Below, piece by piece: positions 1 to 9,060 of a stretch of 64,000 nucleotides of DNA; position 1 is the first letter of the stretch; each line of letters opens with the position of its first letter. The translations under genes were made by a program, and so were the position numbers. The notes below the pieces were generated by a model. That model was not told the DNA's origin, ran no database searches, and saw nothing but the letters and a program-made list of their open reading frames with translations. The stretch comes from 3107 sp001483205 (lineage in GTDB: Bacteria; Pseudomonadota; Alphaproteobacteria; Rhodobacterales; Rhodobacteraceae): positions 1,488,001 through 1,552,000 of the forward strand of contig OZ219809.1 in assembly GCA_964291375.2 (NCBI GenBank), read 5' to 3'.

Positions 1-914
1 ACGGCCTCGATCTCTGCCCTGACCATGGCAGAGGTGTCGATGATGTTGAAGCCCTTGCGCTTGACCACCTGTATGGCAACGGTGGATTCGCCGTTGAAAC
101 GGGCGGTGCCGGTGCGGTCCTCAAAGGTCAGGCGTATCTCGGCCAGATCGCCCAGCGTGACCACCCTGTCGCCGTTGATCTTGACCGGCAGATTGAAGAA
201 ATCGGCAGGAGTATCGAAGGACGCCGGAATCTTGACCGAAAACGCGCCGGTGTCCGATTCGACCTCTCCGGCGGCAATCAACTGGTTGTTGCTGCGCACA
301 ATATTGATCACTTCGGCAGCGGTGACGTTATAGGACTCCAGCTTCAGCGGGTCGATCACCACTTCCAGCATCTCTTCGCGGTGGCCCGCGAGGGGGGCCT
401 CCAGCACCGGCTCCAACGCCTCAATCCGGTCCTGCATTGCGCGGGCATAGCGCACAAGCGTGCGTTCGGGCACCGGACCGGTCAGGTTGATGACGATGAT
501 CGGAAATTCCGAGAAGTTTATCTCGTTGATCGAATAGTTTTCCACGCCCGCGGGAAACTCGGCCTCTGCCGCGCTCATCGCGTCGCGCACATCGGCGATG
601 GTCGCCTTCTTGTCCCAGCCAAATTCAAATTCGAGCAGAACACCGGCATAGTTCTCTGCCGCGGTGCTGCCCATGGCATCAAGCCCGTCGATGTCGGCCA
701 ACTGGATTTCCATCGGCCTGACCAGCAGCTTTTCGGAATCCTCTGCCGAAATGCCGGGAAAAGGAACCGAGATGAAAAGCGCCGGAATATCAATGTCCGG
801 CTCGCCTTCTTTCGGCACGGTGACATAGGCAAGCGCACCTGCGGACAGCGACAGCAGGATGAAGGCCAGAACCATGCGCGCCCGGGCGGCGGCCCAATCA
901 ACAAGACCAATCAT
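1..914 (-). CDS. RND-family efflux transporter permease, N-terminal part (3' end outside window)
   Basis: Inner-membrane proton-driven pump subunit of a tripartite efflux system; only about 304 N-terminal residues are in the window and the gene runs off the left edge. The start is the ATG at 912-914, which overlaps the stop of the adaptor gene (ATGA), so the two are translationally coupled. An N-terminal hydrophobic segment (about residues 12-30) is followed by the conserved start of the periplasmic porter domain, with VPKEGEPDIDIP and VRPMEIQLADIDGLDAM-like stretches typical of the AcrB/MexF superfamily. The divergence from drug-pump AcrB suggests the alphaproteobacterial branch of the family; the substrate cannot be inferred. 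The membrane-embedded proton-relay residues lie beyond the window. Confidence 0.9.
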   Translation of the reverse strand, partial: MIGLVDWAAARARMVLAFILLSLSAGALAYVTVPKEGEPDIDIPALFISVPFPGISAEDSEKLLVRPMEIQLADIDGLDAMGSTAAENYAGVLLEFEFGWDKKATIADVRDAMSAAEAEFPAGVENYSINEINFSEFPIIVINLTGPVPERTLVRYARAMQDRIEALEPVLEAPLAGHREEMLEVVIDPLKLESYNVTAAEVINIVRSNNQLIAAGEVESDTGAFSVKIPASFDTPADFFNLPVKINGDRVVTLGDLAEIRLTFEDRTGTARFNGESTVAIQVVKRKGFNIIDTSAMVRAEIEA

Positions 915-2086
915 GGCGTGTTATCCCGATAAGTGACCTCAAGCGCCACGCCGTCGATCAGATACTCCTGCCCCGAGACGATCACCGCGGCCTCCTGCGG
1001 CAGTCCGGCGAGCCACGCCCCGTCATCGGAATCGCGCAACAGCGATACCTGCGCGAACTCGGCGCGGTTATCAGCACCAACCAGACGCACCCCAAGCTGG
1101 CCGTCATCGTCAAGCGTCATCGCCGATTGCGGCAGCAGATGCGCCGAGGTGCCTTCGGACTCGATCAGGATTTCGGCGGTTTGTCCGTCACGGATCGACA
1201 GATCGTCATTGGCGACCTCGACCTCGACCCGGAAGGTCCGCGTCTCCGGGTCGGCAGAGCGCGACAGGAATGTCACCTGCCCGACCACCTCTTGCCCGGT
1301 GGCAAGGCGCGCCCCCGCCATCGCCCCCAGCCCGATGCGGTTGACCTCGACTTCCGGCACAAAGCCGATCAGCTTTATCGGGTTAAGCCGGATGATGGTT
1401 GCGCAATGCCCGCCCGGTTGCATCAGCGCGCCCAGTTCGGCGGTGTCGGATTCCAGCAGACCACCGAACGGCGCGCGGATTTCAAGCCGCTCAATCTCTT
1501 TCCGGGCAACCTGAACCCCGGCCTCTGCCGATTGCAGGGTCGCCCGCGCCGAGGCCAGGCGTGTCTCTGACGCAAAACCGTCCTGGGTCAGCCGTTCGGC
1601 AGCGGTGAAGTTGATTTGCGCCTCGGCCAGCCGGGCCTCTGCCTCGGCCAGCCCGGCATCGCGCGTCCCGGTTTCCAGCCTGCACAGCAACTGCCCCGCC
1701 GAAACCTGTGTGCCCTTGCGCAACGGCTCTGATTTGACCAGCCCCGAGGTTTCGGCCATGACAACAACCTGACGGGCGGCTTCGGTCAGGCCACGCAGAA
1801 TGACGGCGCTGTCCACCGACTGCGCGACCGACCGCAGGGCGACGACGGAAATGCGGGGGGCGACATCCTGCTGCGGCGCATCAGTTTCGGCAGTCATCGC
1901 CGCCCCGTCCGCATCCGCTGCCATGTCCGCATCCGGCGCGGCCCATCCATTCGTCGCAAAGGCGGTCACCGCTTCGCGTTCCAGAACCAGCAACGCCAGC
2001 GCAGCCGCAACCACAATCGCGGTCAGTATCGAAAAAATACGCATCCGGTTCTTTAACCCCCGAGCTACCATGAACAGTGTGGTCAT
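911..2086 (-). CDS. RND efflux periplasmic adaptor subunit (HlyD/AcrA family)
   Basis: Membrane-fusion protein that links the RND pump to an outer-membrane channel. An N-terminal hydrophobic anchor (about residues 16-38) is followed by an acidic Asp/Ala-rich stretch, a lipoyl-like half (KSEPLRKGTQVSAGQLLCRLE), an alpha-hairpin rich in Ala and Glu (AEARLAEAQINFTAAERL), the second lipoyl half (RAPFGGLLES) and a beta-barrel domain (GFVPEVEVNRIGLG). The reading frame is open to 2293, but the upstream part is unlike the family, so the start is placed at the ATG at 2086. ATGs at 2071 and 2044 are alternatives; the last has a G-rich stretch upstream. The stop overlaps the permease start, giving an adaptor-permease operon on the minus strand. 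Confidence 0.9.
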   Translation of the reverse strand: MTTLFMVARGLKNRMRIFSILTAIVVAAALALLVLEREAVTAFATNGWAAPDADMAADADGAAMTAETDAPQQDVAPRISVVALRSVAQSVDSAVILRGLTEAARQVVVMAETSGLVKSEPLRKGTQVSAGQLLCRLETGTRDAGLAEAEARLAEAQINFTAAERLTQDGFASETRLASARATLQSAEAGVQVARKEIERLEIRAPFGGLLESDTAELGALMQPGGHCATIIRLNPIKLIGFVPEVEVNRIGLGAMAGARLATGQEVVGQVTFLSRSADPETRTFRVEVEVANDDLSIRDGQTAEILIESEGTSAHLLPQSAMTLDDDGQLGVRLVGADNRAEFAQVSLLRDSDDGAWLAGLPQEAAVIVSGQEYLIDGVALEVTYRDNTP

Positions 2087-2270
2087 TTCCCAATGCCGCG
2101 TGCGGCGGTCAGAAGCCCCCGCCGCGAAAATCGGGGCTTGCTGGCATAGGATAGGTGTCCGGGGAATGAAATTCAAGCTGAAGGCGATGTTTGTGCAAAC
2201 TCTTGGCAAGGGCGGTCGGATCGGGGTAAGAGGGGCCGGAAGGGCAGGATGCGGATTACGGAGGCGCGCC

Positions 2271-2929
2271 GTGAGCAACACCGACAGTTTCATCGAGGAA
2301 GTCAGCGAAGCGGTCCGCCGTGACAGGCTGTATGCGCTGATGCGCCGCTACAGCGGGCTGGCGGTGGCGCTGGTGGCGCTGATTGTCGGCGGCGCGGCCT
2401 ATAACGAATGGCGCAAGGCTGAGACGCTGGCCAGGGCGCAGCCTTTGGTGATTCCGTGCTGGCGGCGCTGGAGGGCGACGAGGGGCAGGACCGGATCGAG
2501 GCCCTTGCCGGGATAGAACCGGCGGTTGACGGCGACGCCCTGATGGTTTTGCGCTTTATTGATGCGGCGGAACGTCTGGGGGCGGATGATGCGCCCGGCG
2601 CGGCAGAGGTCTATGGCCGGATTGCCGATGATGCGGATGCGCCGGGGCTGTATCGCGATCTGGCGGCGCTGAAGCGGGTGGTGATTCTGGGGGCGGAATT
2701 GCCCGCAGAGGAACGGCGGCAGATACTGGACGGCATGGCCGCACCGGGCGCGCCTTTCAGGTTGCTGGCCGAGGAACAAATGGCGCTGATCGACATCGAG
2801 GCCGGAGAGACCGATGCCGCGATTGAGCGGTTAAGGGCGATCATTGCCGATGCAGAGGTGACGCCCGGCCTGCGCAGTCGGGCAAACGGCCTGATCACGG
2901 CGCTTGGCGCAGAGCAGGACGCGGGCTAA
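2271..2929 (+). CDS. YfgM-like TPR membrane protein, frameshifted near 2440
   Basis: Single-pass inner-membrane protein with a periplasmic TPR-like domain, of the type that precedes bamB in many alphaproteobacteria. The GTG start at 2271 has a strong ACGGAGG ribosome site 6-7 bases upstream. The N-terminal part (SNTDSFIEEVSEAVRRDRL, then a membrane segment and EWRKAETLARAQ) is in one frame. The rest, from SVLAALEGDEGQDRIE to the stop at 2929, is in another. A single missing G near 2438-2443 (CAG GCC read as CA GCC) reconciles the frames as ARAQ-AFGD-SVLAALEG. Without the repair the product ends at 2516 with an unrelated tail. It could be a sequencing error or a recent loss; the neighbouring lipoprotein gene is intact. 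Confidence 0.75.
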
Positions 2930-3026
2930 GCTGTCGGGGCACGGGCAAACGGCAACGGACGGACGACAACAGGCAGACGACAACGGGCGGCAACGGAACG
3001 GCAAAAGGGCGGCAAGGATAAAAGGC
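2930..3026 (+). repeat. Low-complexity ACGG/CAAC-rich spacer upstream of the BamB-like gene
   Basis: The spacer between the YfgM-like and BamB-like genes is a purine/C-biased run of short imperfect direct repeats such as ACGGGCAAACGGCAACGGAC and ACGACAACGGGCGGCAACGG. It ends in the ribosome site GGATAAAAGG before the ATG at 3027. The reading frame stays open through it, but the translation (GHGQTATDGRQQADDNGRQRNGK) is low complexity and precedes a clear lipoprotein signal, so it is treated as non-coding. Confidence 0.45.
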
Positions 3027-4370
3027 ATGGATCAAAGGGGCATTTTACCGGTGAAACCGGGGCGACTGTTCGCATATGTGGCGCTGGCGGCCACTCTGAT
3101 GGCCTGCTCAGAGCAGGAAGAAATCCTCGTCGGAGAGCGGTTCGGCCTGCGCAGCACGGCCGAGGGCGAAACCAGCGGGGCGGCGGATGCGGGGGCGGCA
3201 CCTGCGCCGATCACCCTGCCCGCGCCGGTCGCGTCCCCGGACTGGACCCACCGCAACGGCTCTGCCAGCCACCGGGTGCCCCATCCGGCCCTTGCCGCCA
3301 CTCCTGCCCCGGCCTGGAGCGCGGACATCGGCGCGGGCAACAGCCGCAAACACCGAATCACCGCTGATCCGGTGGTCGCCGACGGGCGGGTCTTTGTCAT
3401 GGATTCCGAATCGGTGGTCACGGCGCTGTCACTCGCGGGCGAACGGCTGTGGTCTGTCAGCGTCGCCCCCGGCTTTGACAACCGCAATGACGCCAGCGGC
3501 GGCGGGCTGGCGGCGGCGGACGGTTCTGTCTATGCAACCACCGGGTTCGGAACCCTGAGCGCGCTTGAGGCGGAAACCGGTGCAATGCGCTGGACGCAGC
3601 GTGTGGACGGCGCGGTGACCGGCGCGCCCACCGTGTTCGGGGAACTGGTCTATATCGTATCGCGCGACGGGGTTGCCTGGGCGATCAATACCGGGGACGG
3701 GCGCATCGCCTGGTCTCTGTCCGGCAACCCGACGCAATCGGTGATGTCCGGCGGAGCGGGTCCGGCGGTCACCGATCAGATTGCGGTCTTTCCGTTCGGT
3801 TCCGGTGATCTGATTGCCAGTTTCCCGCGCGGGGGGGTGCGGCTGTGGACGGCCAGCCTTGCCGGACAGCGCCTTGGCCGCGCCTATGCGGGCGTGACCG
3901 ACATCACCGGTGATCCGGTCATTGATGGCGACAAGGTGTATAGCGGCACGTCCTCGGGGCGCATTGCCGCCATCGGGCTGCGCAGTGGCGAGCGGCTATG
4001 GACGGCCAATGAGGGCGCGATGAGCCCGGTCTGGCCCGCAGGCGGTGCGGTGTTTGCCGTCACCGATGAGGCCCGGCTGGTGCGGCTGAGCGCCGGGGAC
4101 GGGCGGGTGATCTGGGCAACCGATCTGCCCTATTTCCTCAACGAGAAACCAAAACGGCGGGGCAAGGTTCATCCGAGCTTTGGCCCGGTGCTGGCGGGGG
4201 GGCTGTTGCGGGTCGCGTCCGGCGACGGGATGCTGCGGAGCTTTGACCCCGAGACCGGCGCGCTTGTGTCCGAGGTTGCCATCCCCGGCGGGGCGGCCAC
4301 GAATATGGCGGTTGCGGGGGGAACGCTCTATGTCGTCTCTGCGCGCGGGCAACTCCACGCTTTCCGCTGA
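3027..4370 (+). CDS. bamB: PQQ-binding-like beta-propeller lipoprotein (BamB-like)
   Basis: Predicted outer-membrane lipoprotein that helps the Bam complex insert beta-barrel proteins. The start is the ATG at 3027, with GGATAAAAGG upstream. A signal peptide (hydrophobic about residues 13-26) ends in a lipobox LMAC with Cys27. The remaining roughly 420 residues are repeats of PQQ/quinoprotein propeller blades: VVADGRVFVMDSESVVTAL, LAAADGSVYATTGFGTLSAL, VFGELVYIVSRDGVAWAI, and conserved GxxxW turns. The length of 447 aa fits alphaproteobacterial BamB. Its position after a YfgM-like gene and before der matches the order found in many proteobacteria. The family assignment is strong; the Bam role is inferred from synteny. 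Confidence 0.85.
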   Translation: MDQRGILPVKPGRLFAYVALAATLMACSEQEEILVGERFGLRSTAEGETSGAADAGAAPAPITLPAPVASPDWTHRNGSASHRVPHPALAATPAPAWSADIGAGNSRKHRITADPVVADGRVFVMDSESVVTALSLAGERLWSVSVAPGFDNRNDASGGGLAAADGSVYATTGFGTLSALEAETGAMRWTQRVDGAVTGAPTVFGELVYIVSRDGVAWAINTGDGRIAWSLSGNPTQSVMSGGAGPAVTDQIAVFPFGSGDLIASFPRGGVRLWTASLAGQRLGRAYAGVTDITGDPVIDGDKVYSGTSSGRIAAIGLRSGERLWTANEGAMSPVWPAGGAVFAVTDEARLVRLSAGDGRVIWATDLPYFLNEKPKRRGKVHPSFGPVLAGGLLRVASGDGMLRSFDPETGALVSEVAIPGGAATNMAVAGGTLYVVSARGQLHAFR

Positions 4371-4497
4371 CCCCGGAATGATCTATCGGGGCGGATTGAT
4401 TGCCCCACCCGGCATCACCCCACCCGGCCCGGAGCCTTGATAAATGGCCAAAGTATGATAATCCGATCACAGCCCTGTAGCAGCTTTTCCGTTGAAA

Positions 4498-4674
4498 AGA
4501 GCTCTCGCATGATGTCCGGGTCCGGCGGAGATATGGGTGATGGTTTCACAAGAATGGTGAGGGCAGCGCCCGGCCCGGCGGAAGCGAAGCGCCCGCCGTG
4601 GGGCGGGGCGGGCGCTGCCCGGTCTGGCGACCGGGCGGACGGGTTGGCCAGCGATGCGCCAATATTCGGAAGTC
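4498..4674 (+). mobile_element. MITE-like intergenic element copy E1 (about 177 bp)
   Basis: Fills most of the 327-bp gap between bamB and der. The left end AAGAGCTCTCGCATGATG and right end GATGCGCCAATATTCGGAAGTC are degenerate versions of the family's inverted termini (AGACCTCTGCATAATGGC). The interior has GC-rich hairpin arms: GGGCAGCGCCCGGCCCGGCGG, and GCGGGCGCTGCCCGG followed by GACCGGGCGG. It is nearly identical over about 100 bp to the copy at 11074-11312. No transposase is encoded. The rest of the gap (4371-4497 and 4675-4697) shows nothing else recognisable. Confidence 0.7.
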
Positions 4675-4697
4675 ATTTTACAATGCTCAGGCCATAA

Positions 4698-6177
4698 ATG
4701 CCGTTCACCCTTGCCATCGTCGGGCGGCCCAATGTGGGCAAGTCCACGCTGTTCAACCGTCTTGTCGGCAAGCGCCTGGCGCTGGTCGATGACCGGCCCG
4801 GCGTCACCCGTGACCTGCGCGAGGGCACGGCACGGCTGGGCGATCTGCGCTTTACGGTGATTGACACGGCAGGGGTTGAAGAGGCCGCCGGGGACAGCCT
4901 TGAGGGCCGGATGCGGCGGCTGAGCGAACGGGCCATCGACATGGCCGACATCTGCCTGTTCATGGTTGATGCCCGCGCCGGGCTGACCGCAACCGACCAT
5001 GAGTTTGCCGGGCTGCTGCGCAAGCGCGCCCGCCATGTGGTGGTTGCCGCCAACAAGGCCGAGGGCCGGGCGGGGGAGAGCGGGGCGCTGGAGGCCTGCG
5101 CGCTGGGTCTGGGAGAGCCGCTGCGCCTGTCGGCGGAACATGGCGAGGGGATCGAGGATCTTCATGCCGCCCTTGCCCCGCTTGCCGACCGGATCGCGGC
5201 AGAGGCGGCAACAGTGGCAATGGCGGCGATGGCGGCCCCGGAAACCGATGTGCCGGTCACCGACGAAGACGCGCACACCGTGCCCGCAACTGCCCCCCCC
5301 CAAACGCCCGCTTCAGGTTGCGGTGATCGGGCGACCCAATGCGGGAAAATCCACCCTGATCAACCGGCTGCTGGGCGAAGAGCGGCTTCTGACCGGCCCC
5401 GAGGCGGGCATCACCCGCGACGCAATTTCCCTGACCTTCGACTGGAACGGCACGCCGACACGCATTTTCGACACCGCCGGGATGCGGAAAAAGGCGCGGG
5501 TTCAGGACAAGCTGGAAAAGCTCTCGGTTGCCGACGGATTGCGGGCGGTGAAATTCGCCGAGGTGGTGGTTGTCCTGCTGGATGCGGCGATCCCGTTCGA
5601 GCAGCAGGACTTGCGGATTGCTGATCTGGCTGAGCGGGAGGGGCGCGCCGTTGTGGTGGCGCTCAACAAGTGGGATACGGTCGAAAACGCACCGGAGACC
5701 CTGCGCGCGCTGGAAGAGACCTTTGCCCGCCTGTTGCCGCAACTGTCGGGGGCGGCGCTGGTTGCGGTCTCGGCCATGACCGGACAGGGGGTGGGGCGGC
5801 TGCACCGGGCGGTGCTGCGGGCGCATGATGTGTGGAACCGCCGGGTGACGACGGCCCGGCTCAACCGGTGGCTGGCAGAGATGGTCGAGGCACACCCGCC
5901 CCCGGCCCCCGGCGGACGGCGGATCAGGCTGCGCTATATGACCCAGGCCCGGACCCGTCCGCCCGGATTTGTCGTCATGTGCTCGGACCCGCAAAAGATG
6001 CCCGACAGCTATCGTCGGTATCTGGTCAACAGGTTGCGGGCGGATTTTGATATGCCCGGCACCCCGGTGCGCCTGCATCTGCGCTCGCGGGCAGAGAAGA
6101 ACCCGTATCGGGACAGGAAGAAATCGACGCCCTCGCGCCTGCGCAAGCATCTGGGGGGCAAGCCGCGCGGCGGGTAG
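4698..6177 (+). CDS. der: Ribosome-assembly GTPase Der (EngA), frame change at a C8 tract
   Basis: Essential double-GTPase that acts in 50S subunit maturation. The N-terminal G domain begins LAIVGRPNVGKSTLFNRL (P-loop about residues 8-15) and continues with DDRPGVTRD, DTAGVEE and NKAEG. The second domain has GRPNAGKSTLINRL, GPEAGITRD, DTAGMRKKARV and NKWD, followed by the KH-like C-terminal domain. The two halves are in different frames, and the join lies in the acidic inter-domain linker at a run of eight C (5293-5300). Removing one C gives a single protein of about 492 aa, the expected size. Read literally, the first frame stops at 5624. Because the gene is essential, a homopolymer sequencing error is likeliest; slippage is the alternative. 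Confidence 0.93.
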
Positions 6178-6238
6178 GGGCGGGCCGTCCACCCCTTGAC
6201 AGAGCCAAACCGCACTGCACCAGACCAGAGGACACCCC

Positions 6239-7720
6239 ATGAACCAGAGTGATCACATAACCCGAACAGCCGCGATCATCGGCGGCGGGGTCATCGGCGG
6301 CGGCTGGGCGGCGCGGTTCCTGCTCAACGGCTGGAATGTGCGCGTCTTTGACCCCGACCCGCAGGCCGGGCGCAAACTCGGCGAGGTTCTGGACAACGCC
6401 CGCCGCGCGCTGCCGTCGCTCTATGACACGGCACTCCCCGCAGAGGGGCGGCTGAGCTTTCACGACACGATCCCCGAAGCGGTCAGCGGCGCGACCTGGG
6501 TTCAGGAAAGCGTGCCGGAGCGCCTTGACCTGAAACGCGGGATTTACCGGGACGTTCAGGCGCATTGCCCCCCGGACGCGGTGATCGGCTCTTCGACCTC
6601 GGGGTTCAGGCCGTCGGAGCTTCAGGGCCACGCCGCCCGCCACGGTCAGATCATCGTCACCCACCCGTTCAACCCGGTCTATCTGTTGCCGCTGGTCGAG
6701 GTCGTGCCCTCGCCCGCCACCACCCCCGCGATCACCGGCAAGGCGACCGAAATCCTCACCGCGCTCGGCATGAAACCGCTGCTGGTGCGCCGGGAAATCG
6801 ACGCCCATATCGCTGACCGCCTGCTTGAATCCGTCTGGCGCGAGGGGCTTTGGCTGGTGCGCGACGGCATCGCCACCACCGCCGAGATCGACGACGCCAT
6901 CCGCTATGGTTTCGGCCTGCGCTGGGCGCAAATGGGGTTGTTCGAGACCTACCGGATTGCCGGGGGCGAGGCCGGAATGAAGCACTTCATCGGCCAGTTC
7001 GGACCGGCGCTGGCCTGGCCGTGGAGCCGCCTGACCGATGTGCCCGAGCTGACCGACGATCTGGTGGATACCATCGCCGCGCAGTCCGATGCTCAGTCCG
7101 GCCACATGACCATCCGGGCGCTGGAACGCCTGCGCGATGACAACCTTGTCGGCATCATGCGCGCACTGAGGAAATCCGGCAGTGGCGCGGGTGGTGTGAT
7201 CAACGCCCATGAGGCGCGGCTGGCAGGCCCCGGCCCCGACACCGGCCCCGCGCCCGCCGACCTGCCCGTCACCGCCCGCCGACAGGTGCCGCAGGGCTGG
7301 GCCGACTATAACGGCCACATGAACGAGAGCCATTATCTGGAGGCCGCCTCACTCGCCACCGACCGGTTCATGGGGATGATCGGGGCCGACGCCGCCTATG
7401 TCGCCTCAGGCCGCAGCTATTTCACCGTCGAAAACCATGTGCGGTATCTGCGCGAGGTAAAGGCGGGCGAAGAGATCACGATCACCACGCAGGTTCTGCG
7501 CGGGGAGGGCGGGAAAATGCGCCTCTTCCACCGTTTGTCCGGCGGCGACGGGGGGCTTTCGGCGACGGTGGAGACAATGCTGCTGCATGTGGATTTGAAC
7601 AAGCGCACCACCGCGCCGCCATCGGGGGATGTGGCGGCGAGGCTCGCCGAATATGCCCGTGCCCATGCCCGCCTGCCCCTGCCCGAGGGCGCGGGGCGGG
7701 GGATTGGCGGGCCGCGCTGA
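6239..7720 (+). CDS. lcdH: L-carnitine 3-dehydrogenase fused to a hot-dog thioesterase
   Basis: Oxidises L-carnitine to 3-dehydrocarnitine with NAD+; the C-terminal domain is thought to act as a betainyl-CoA or related thioesterase. Residues 1 to about 320 are a 3-hydroxyacyl-CoA dehydrogenase fold. They contain the NAD motif GGGVIGGGW (about 16-24), a following acidic FDPDPQAG loop and the catalytic-region THPFNPVYLLPLVE (about 140). From about residue 350 a 4HBT domain begins: GWADYNGHMNESHYLEA, then YFTVENHVRYLREVKAGE. The length of 493 aa matches the known fused form common in Rhodobacterales. GAGG lies 7 bases upstream of the ATG. It is convergent with ccrM. No other carnitine genes are in the window. 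Confidence 0.9.
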   Translation: MNQSDHITRTAAIIGGGVIGGGWAARFLLNGWNVRVFDPDPQAGRKLGEVLDNARRALPSLYDTALPAEGRLSFHDTIPEAVSGATWVQESVPERLDLKRGIYRDVQAHCPPDAVIGSSTSGFRPSELQGHAARHGQIIVTHPFNPVYLLPLVEVVPSPATTPAITGKATEILTALGMKPLLVRREIDAHIADRLLESVWREGLWLVRDGIATTAEIDDAIRYGFGLRWAQMGLFETYRIAGGEAGMKHFIGQFGPALAWPWSRLTDVPELTDDLVDTIAAQSDAQSGHMTIRALERLRDDNLVGIMRALRKSGSGAGGVINAHEARLAGPGPDTGPAPADLPVTARRQVPQGWADYNGHMNESHYLEAASLATDRFMGMIGADAAYVASGRSYFTVENHVRYLREVKAGEEITITTQVLRGEGGKMRLFHRLSGGDGGLSATVETMLLHVDLNKRTTAPPSGDVAARLAEYARAHARLPLPEGAGRGIGGPR

Positions 7721-7766
7721 GCGGTGGCAGGGCCCGGCCCTGAAACGGTCCGCCGGAAGCGCAACC

Positions 7767-7780
7767 TTATCCGCGGATAA
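7767..7780. repeat. Single TTATCCGCGGATAA palindrome between convergent lcdH and ccrM
   Basis: A perfect 14-bp palindrome, identical to the core unit of the large array at 47177-47528. It lies in the 139-bp gap between the convergent genes lcdH and ccrM and is followed within 10 bases by the second repeat type (7791-7830). Confidence 0.7.
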
Positions 7781-7787
7781 GCTCAGG

Positions 7788-7830
7788 TGTATGGCCGGAC
7801 GCCCGGATTTTGAGTCCAAACCCCGGCCCC
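7788..7830 (+). repeat. Second dispersed repeat (R2), short copy
   Basis: Contains TATGGCCGGACG followed by CCCGGATTTTGAGTCCAAA and CCCCGGCC. The same block recurs at about 24271, 52385 and, inverted, at about 47545-47595. Here it has lost the downstream CCCTCAATGGGGTGG part seen in the longer copies. Function unknown. Confidence 0.6.
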
Positions 7831-7859
7831 CCGGCACAGCCCAAACGGCCAGACCCCGG

Positions 7860-8969
7860 CTATGCCCCGGCCATCTCTGCCCGGATTTTCTGGCGCAACA
7901 CATCAATCGGCACCCGCTTGCCCTTGTGCCGGAAGCACCAGTATGTCCAGCCGTTGCAACTCGGCGCGCCCTCCAGCGCCGCCCCGACCTGATGGATCGA
8001 GCCGTTCGCATCATGCCCGACCAGTGTGCCGTCGGCGCGCACCCTGGCCTTGAACCGACCGTTCACCGACCACAACTCTGCGCCCGGACGTAACAGGCCG
8101 CGTTCAACAACCTGTCCGAACGGCACCCTCGGCTCAGCCCGTTTCGAGACCGACACCTCAAGCGCGTCCCGGTCGAAACGGCGCACCCCGGCAATGCGCT
8201 TCCCGGCAACCGCGCGATAGGCGGCCTCGCGCTCGATGCCGATGAAATCGCGCCCCAGCTTCCTGGCCACTGCCCCCGTCGTGCCGGTGCCGAAGAACGG
8301 GTCAAGCACCACATCGCCCGGATTGGACGTGCCAACCAGAATGCGGTGCAGCAGGCTCTCGGGTTTTTGCGTCGGATGGGCCTTGTTGCCCGCCTCATCC
8401 TTCAGCCGCTCAGCCCCGTTACAGATCGGCAGAACCCAGTCAGACCGCATCTGCACACCGTCATTCAGTGCCTTCAGCGCCTCATAGTTGAAGGTGTATT
8501 TCGCCCCTGCTTCCTTCGAGGCCCAGATCATCGTCTCATGGGCATTGGTCAGGCGCTTGCCGCGGAAATTCGGCATCGGGTTTGACTTGCGCCACACCAC
8601 ATCGTTCAGAATCCAAAAGCCCGCGTCCTGCAAGGCGCTGCCGACCCGAAAGATATTGTGATAAGAGCCGATCACCCAGATCGCCCCGTGCGGTTTCAGC
8701 AGCCGCCGTGCCGCCGCCAGCCAGTCACGGGTGAACCGGTCATAGGCCCTGAACGACGAAAACTGGTCCCAGTGATCGTCCACCGCATCAACCCGGCTGT
8801 TATCGGGGCGGTGCAATGCGCCCTTCAGTTGCAGGTTATAGGGCGGATCGGCGAAGATCAGATCGACGGATGCCTCGGGCAGGGCGTTCATCTCCCTGAT
8901 ACAGTCGCCCGCGATGATCCGGTTGAGGGGCAGCCCCGGTGCCCCCTTCAGGTTGGTTTTTATTGCCAT
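7860..8969 (-). CDS. ccrM: Cell-cycle regulated DNA adenine methyltransferase (GANTC) CcrM
   Basis: N6-adenine methyltransferase that modifies the A of GANTC late in the alphaproteobacterial cell cycle. It shows the beta-class arrangement: the catalytic motif DPPY (residues 41-44) comes first, and the SAM-binding motif DPFFGTGTTGAVA lies near residues 225-235. An N-terminal NRIIAGDCIREM precedes the catalytic motif. The C-terminal roughly 90 residues (VNGRFKARVRADGTLVG to the end) form the RAMA-type extension that distinguishes CcrM from ordinary restriction-associated enzymes. The length of 369 aa is typical. It lies downstream of rnhB on the same strand, a conserved alphaproteobacterial pairing, and no restriction endonuclease gene is nearby. 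Confidence 0.95.
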   Translation of the reverse strand: MAIKTNLKGAPGLPLNRIIAGDCIREMNALPEASVDLIFADPPYNLQLKGALHRPDNSRVDAVDDHWDQFSSFRAYDRFTRDWLAAARRLLKPHGAIWVIGSYHNIFRVGSALQDAGFWILNDVVWRKSNPMPNFRGKRLTNAHETMIWASKEAGAKYTFNYEALKALNDGVQMRSDWVLPICNGAERLKDEAGNKAHPTQKPESLLHRILVGTSNPGDVVLDPFFGTGTTGAVARKLGRDFIGIEREAAYRAVAGKRIAGVRRFDRDALEVSVSKRAEPRVPFGQVVERGLLRPGAELWSVNGRFKARVRADGTLVGHDANGSIHQVGAALEGAPSCNGWTYWCFRHKGKRVPIDVLRQKIRAEMAGA

Positions 8970-9060
8970 CTCTGCCTCGTATTCTGCGCGTTGACCCGCG
9001 CTTCGTTTGACGGACCCTAAGATGAGTCAAACCGGGGCCGCCGTCAAATTCTTTTTTGAA

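Noticed and set aside
4999..6177. Separate 392-residue GTPase gene
   Set aside because: It is the second half of Der read in the other frame; the first 95 or so residues of that frame are a shadow of the first G domain.
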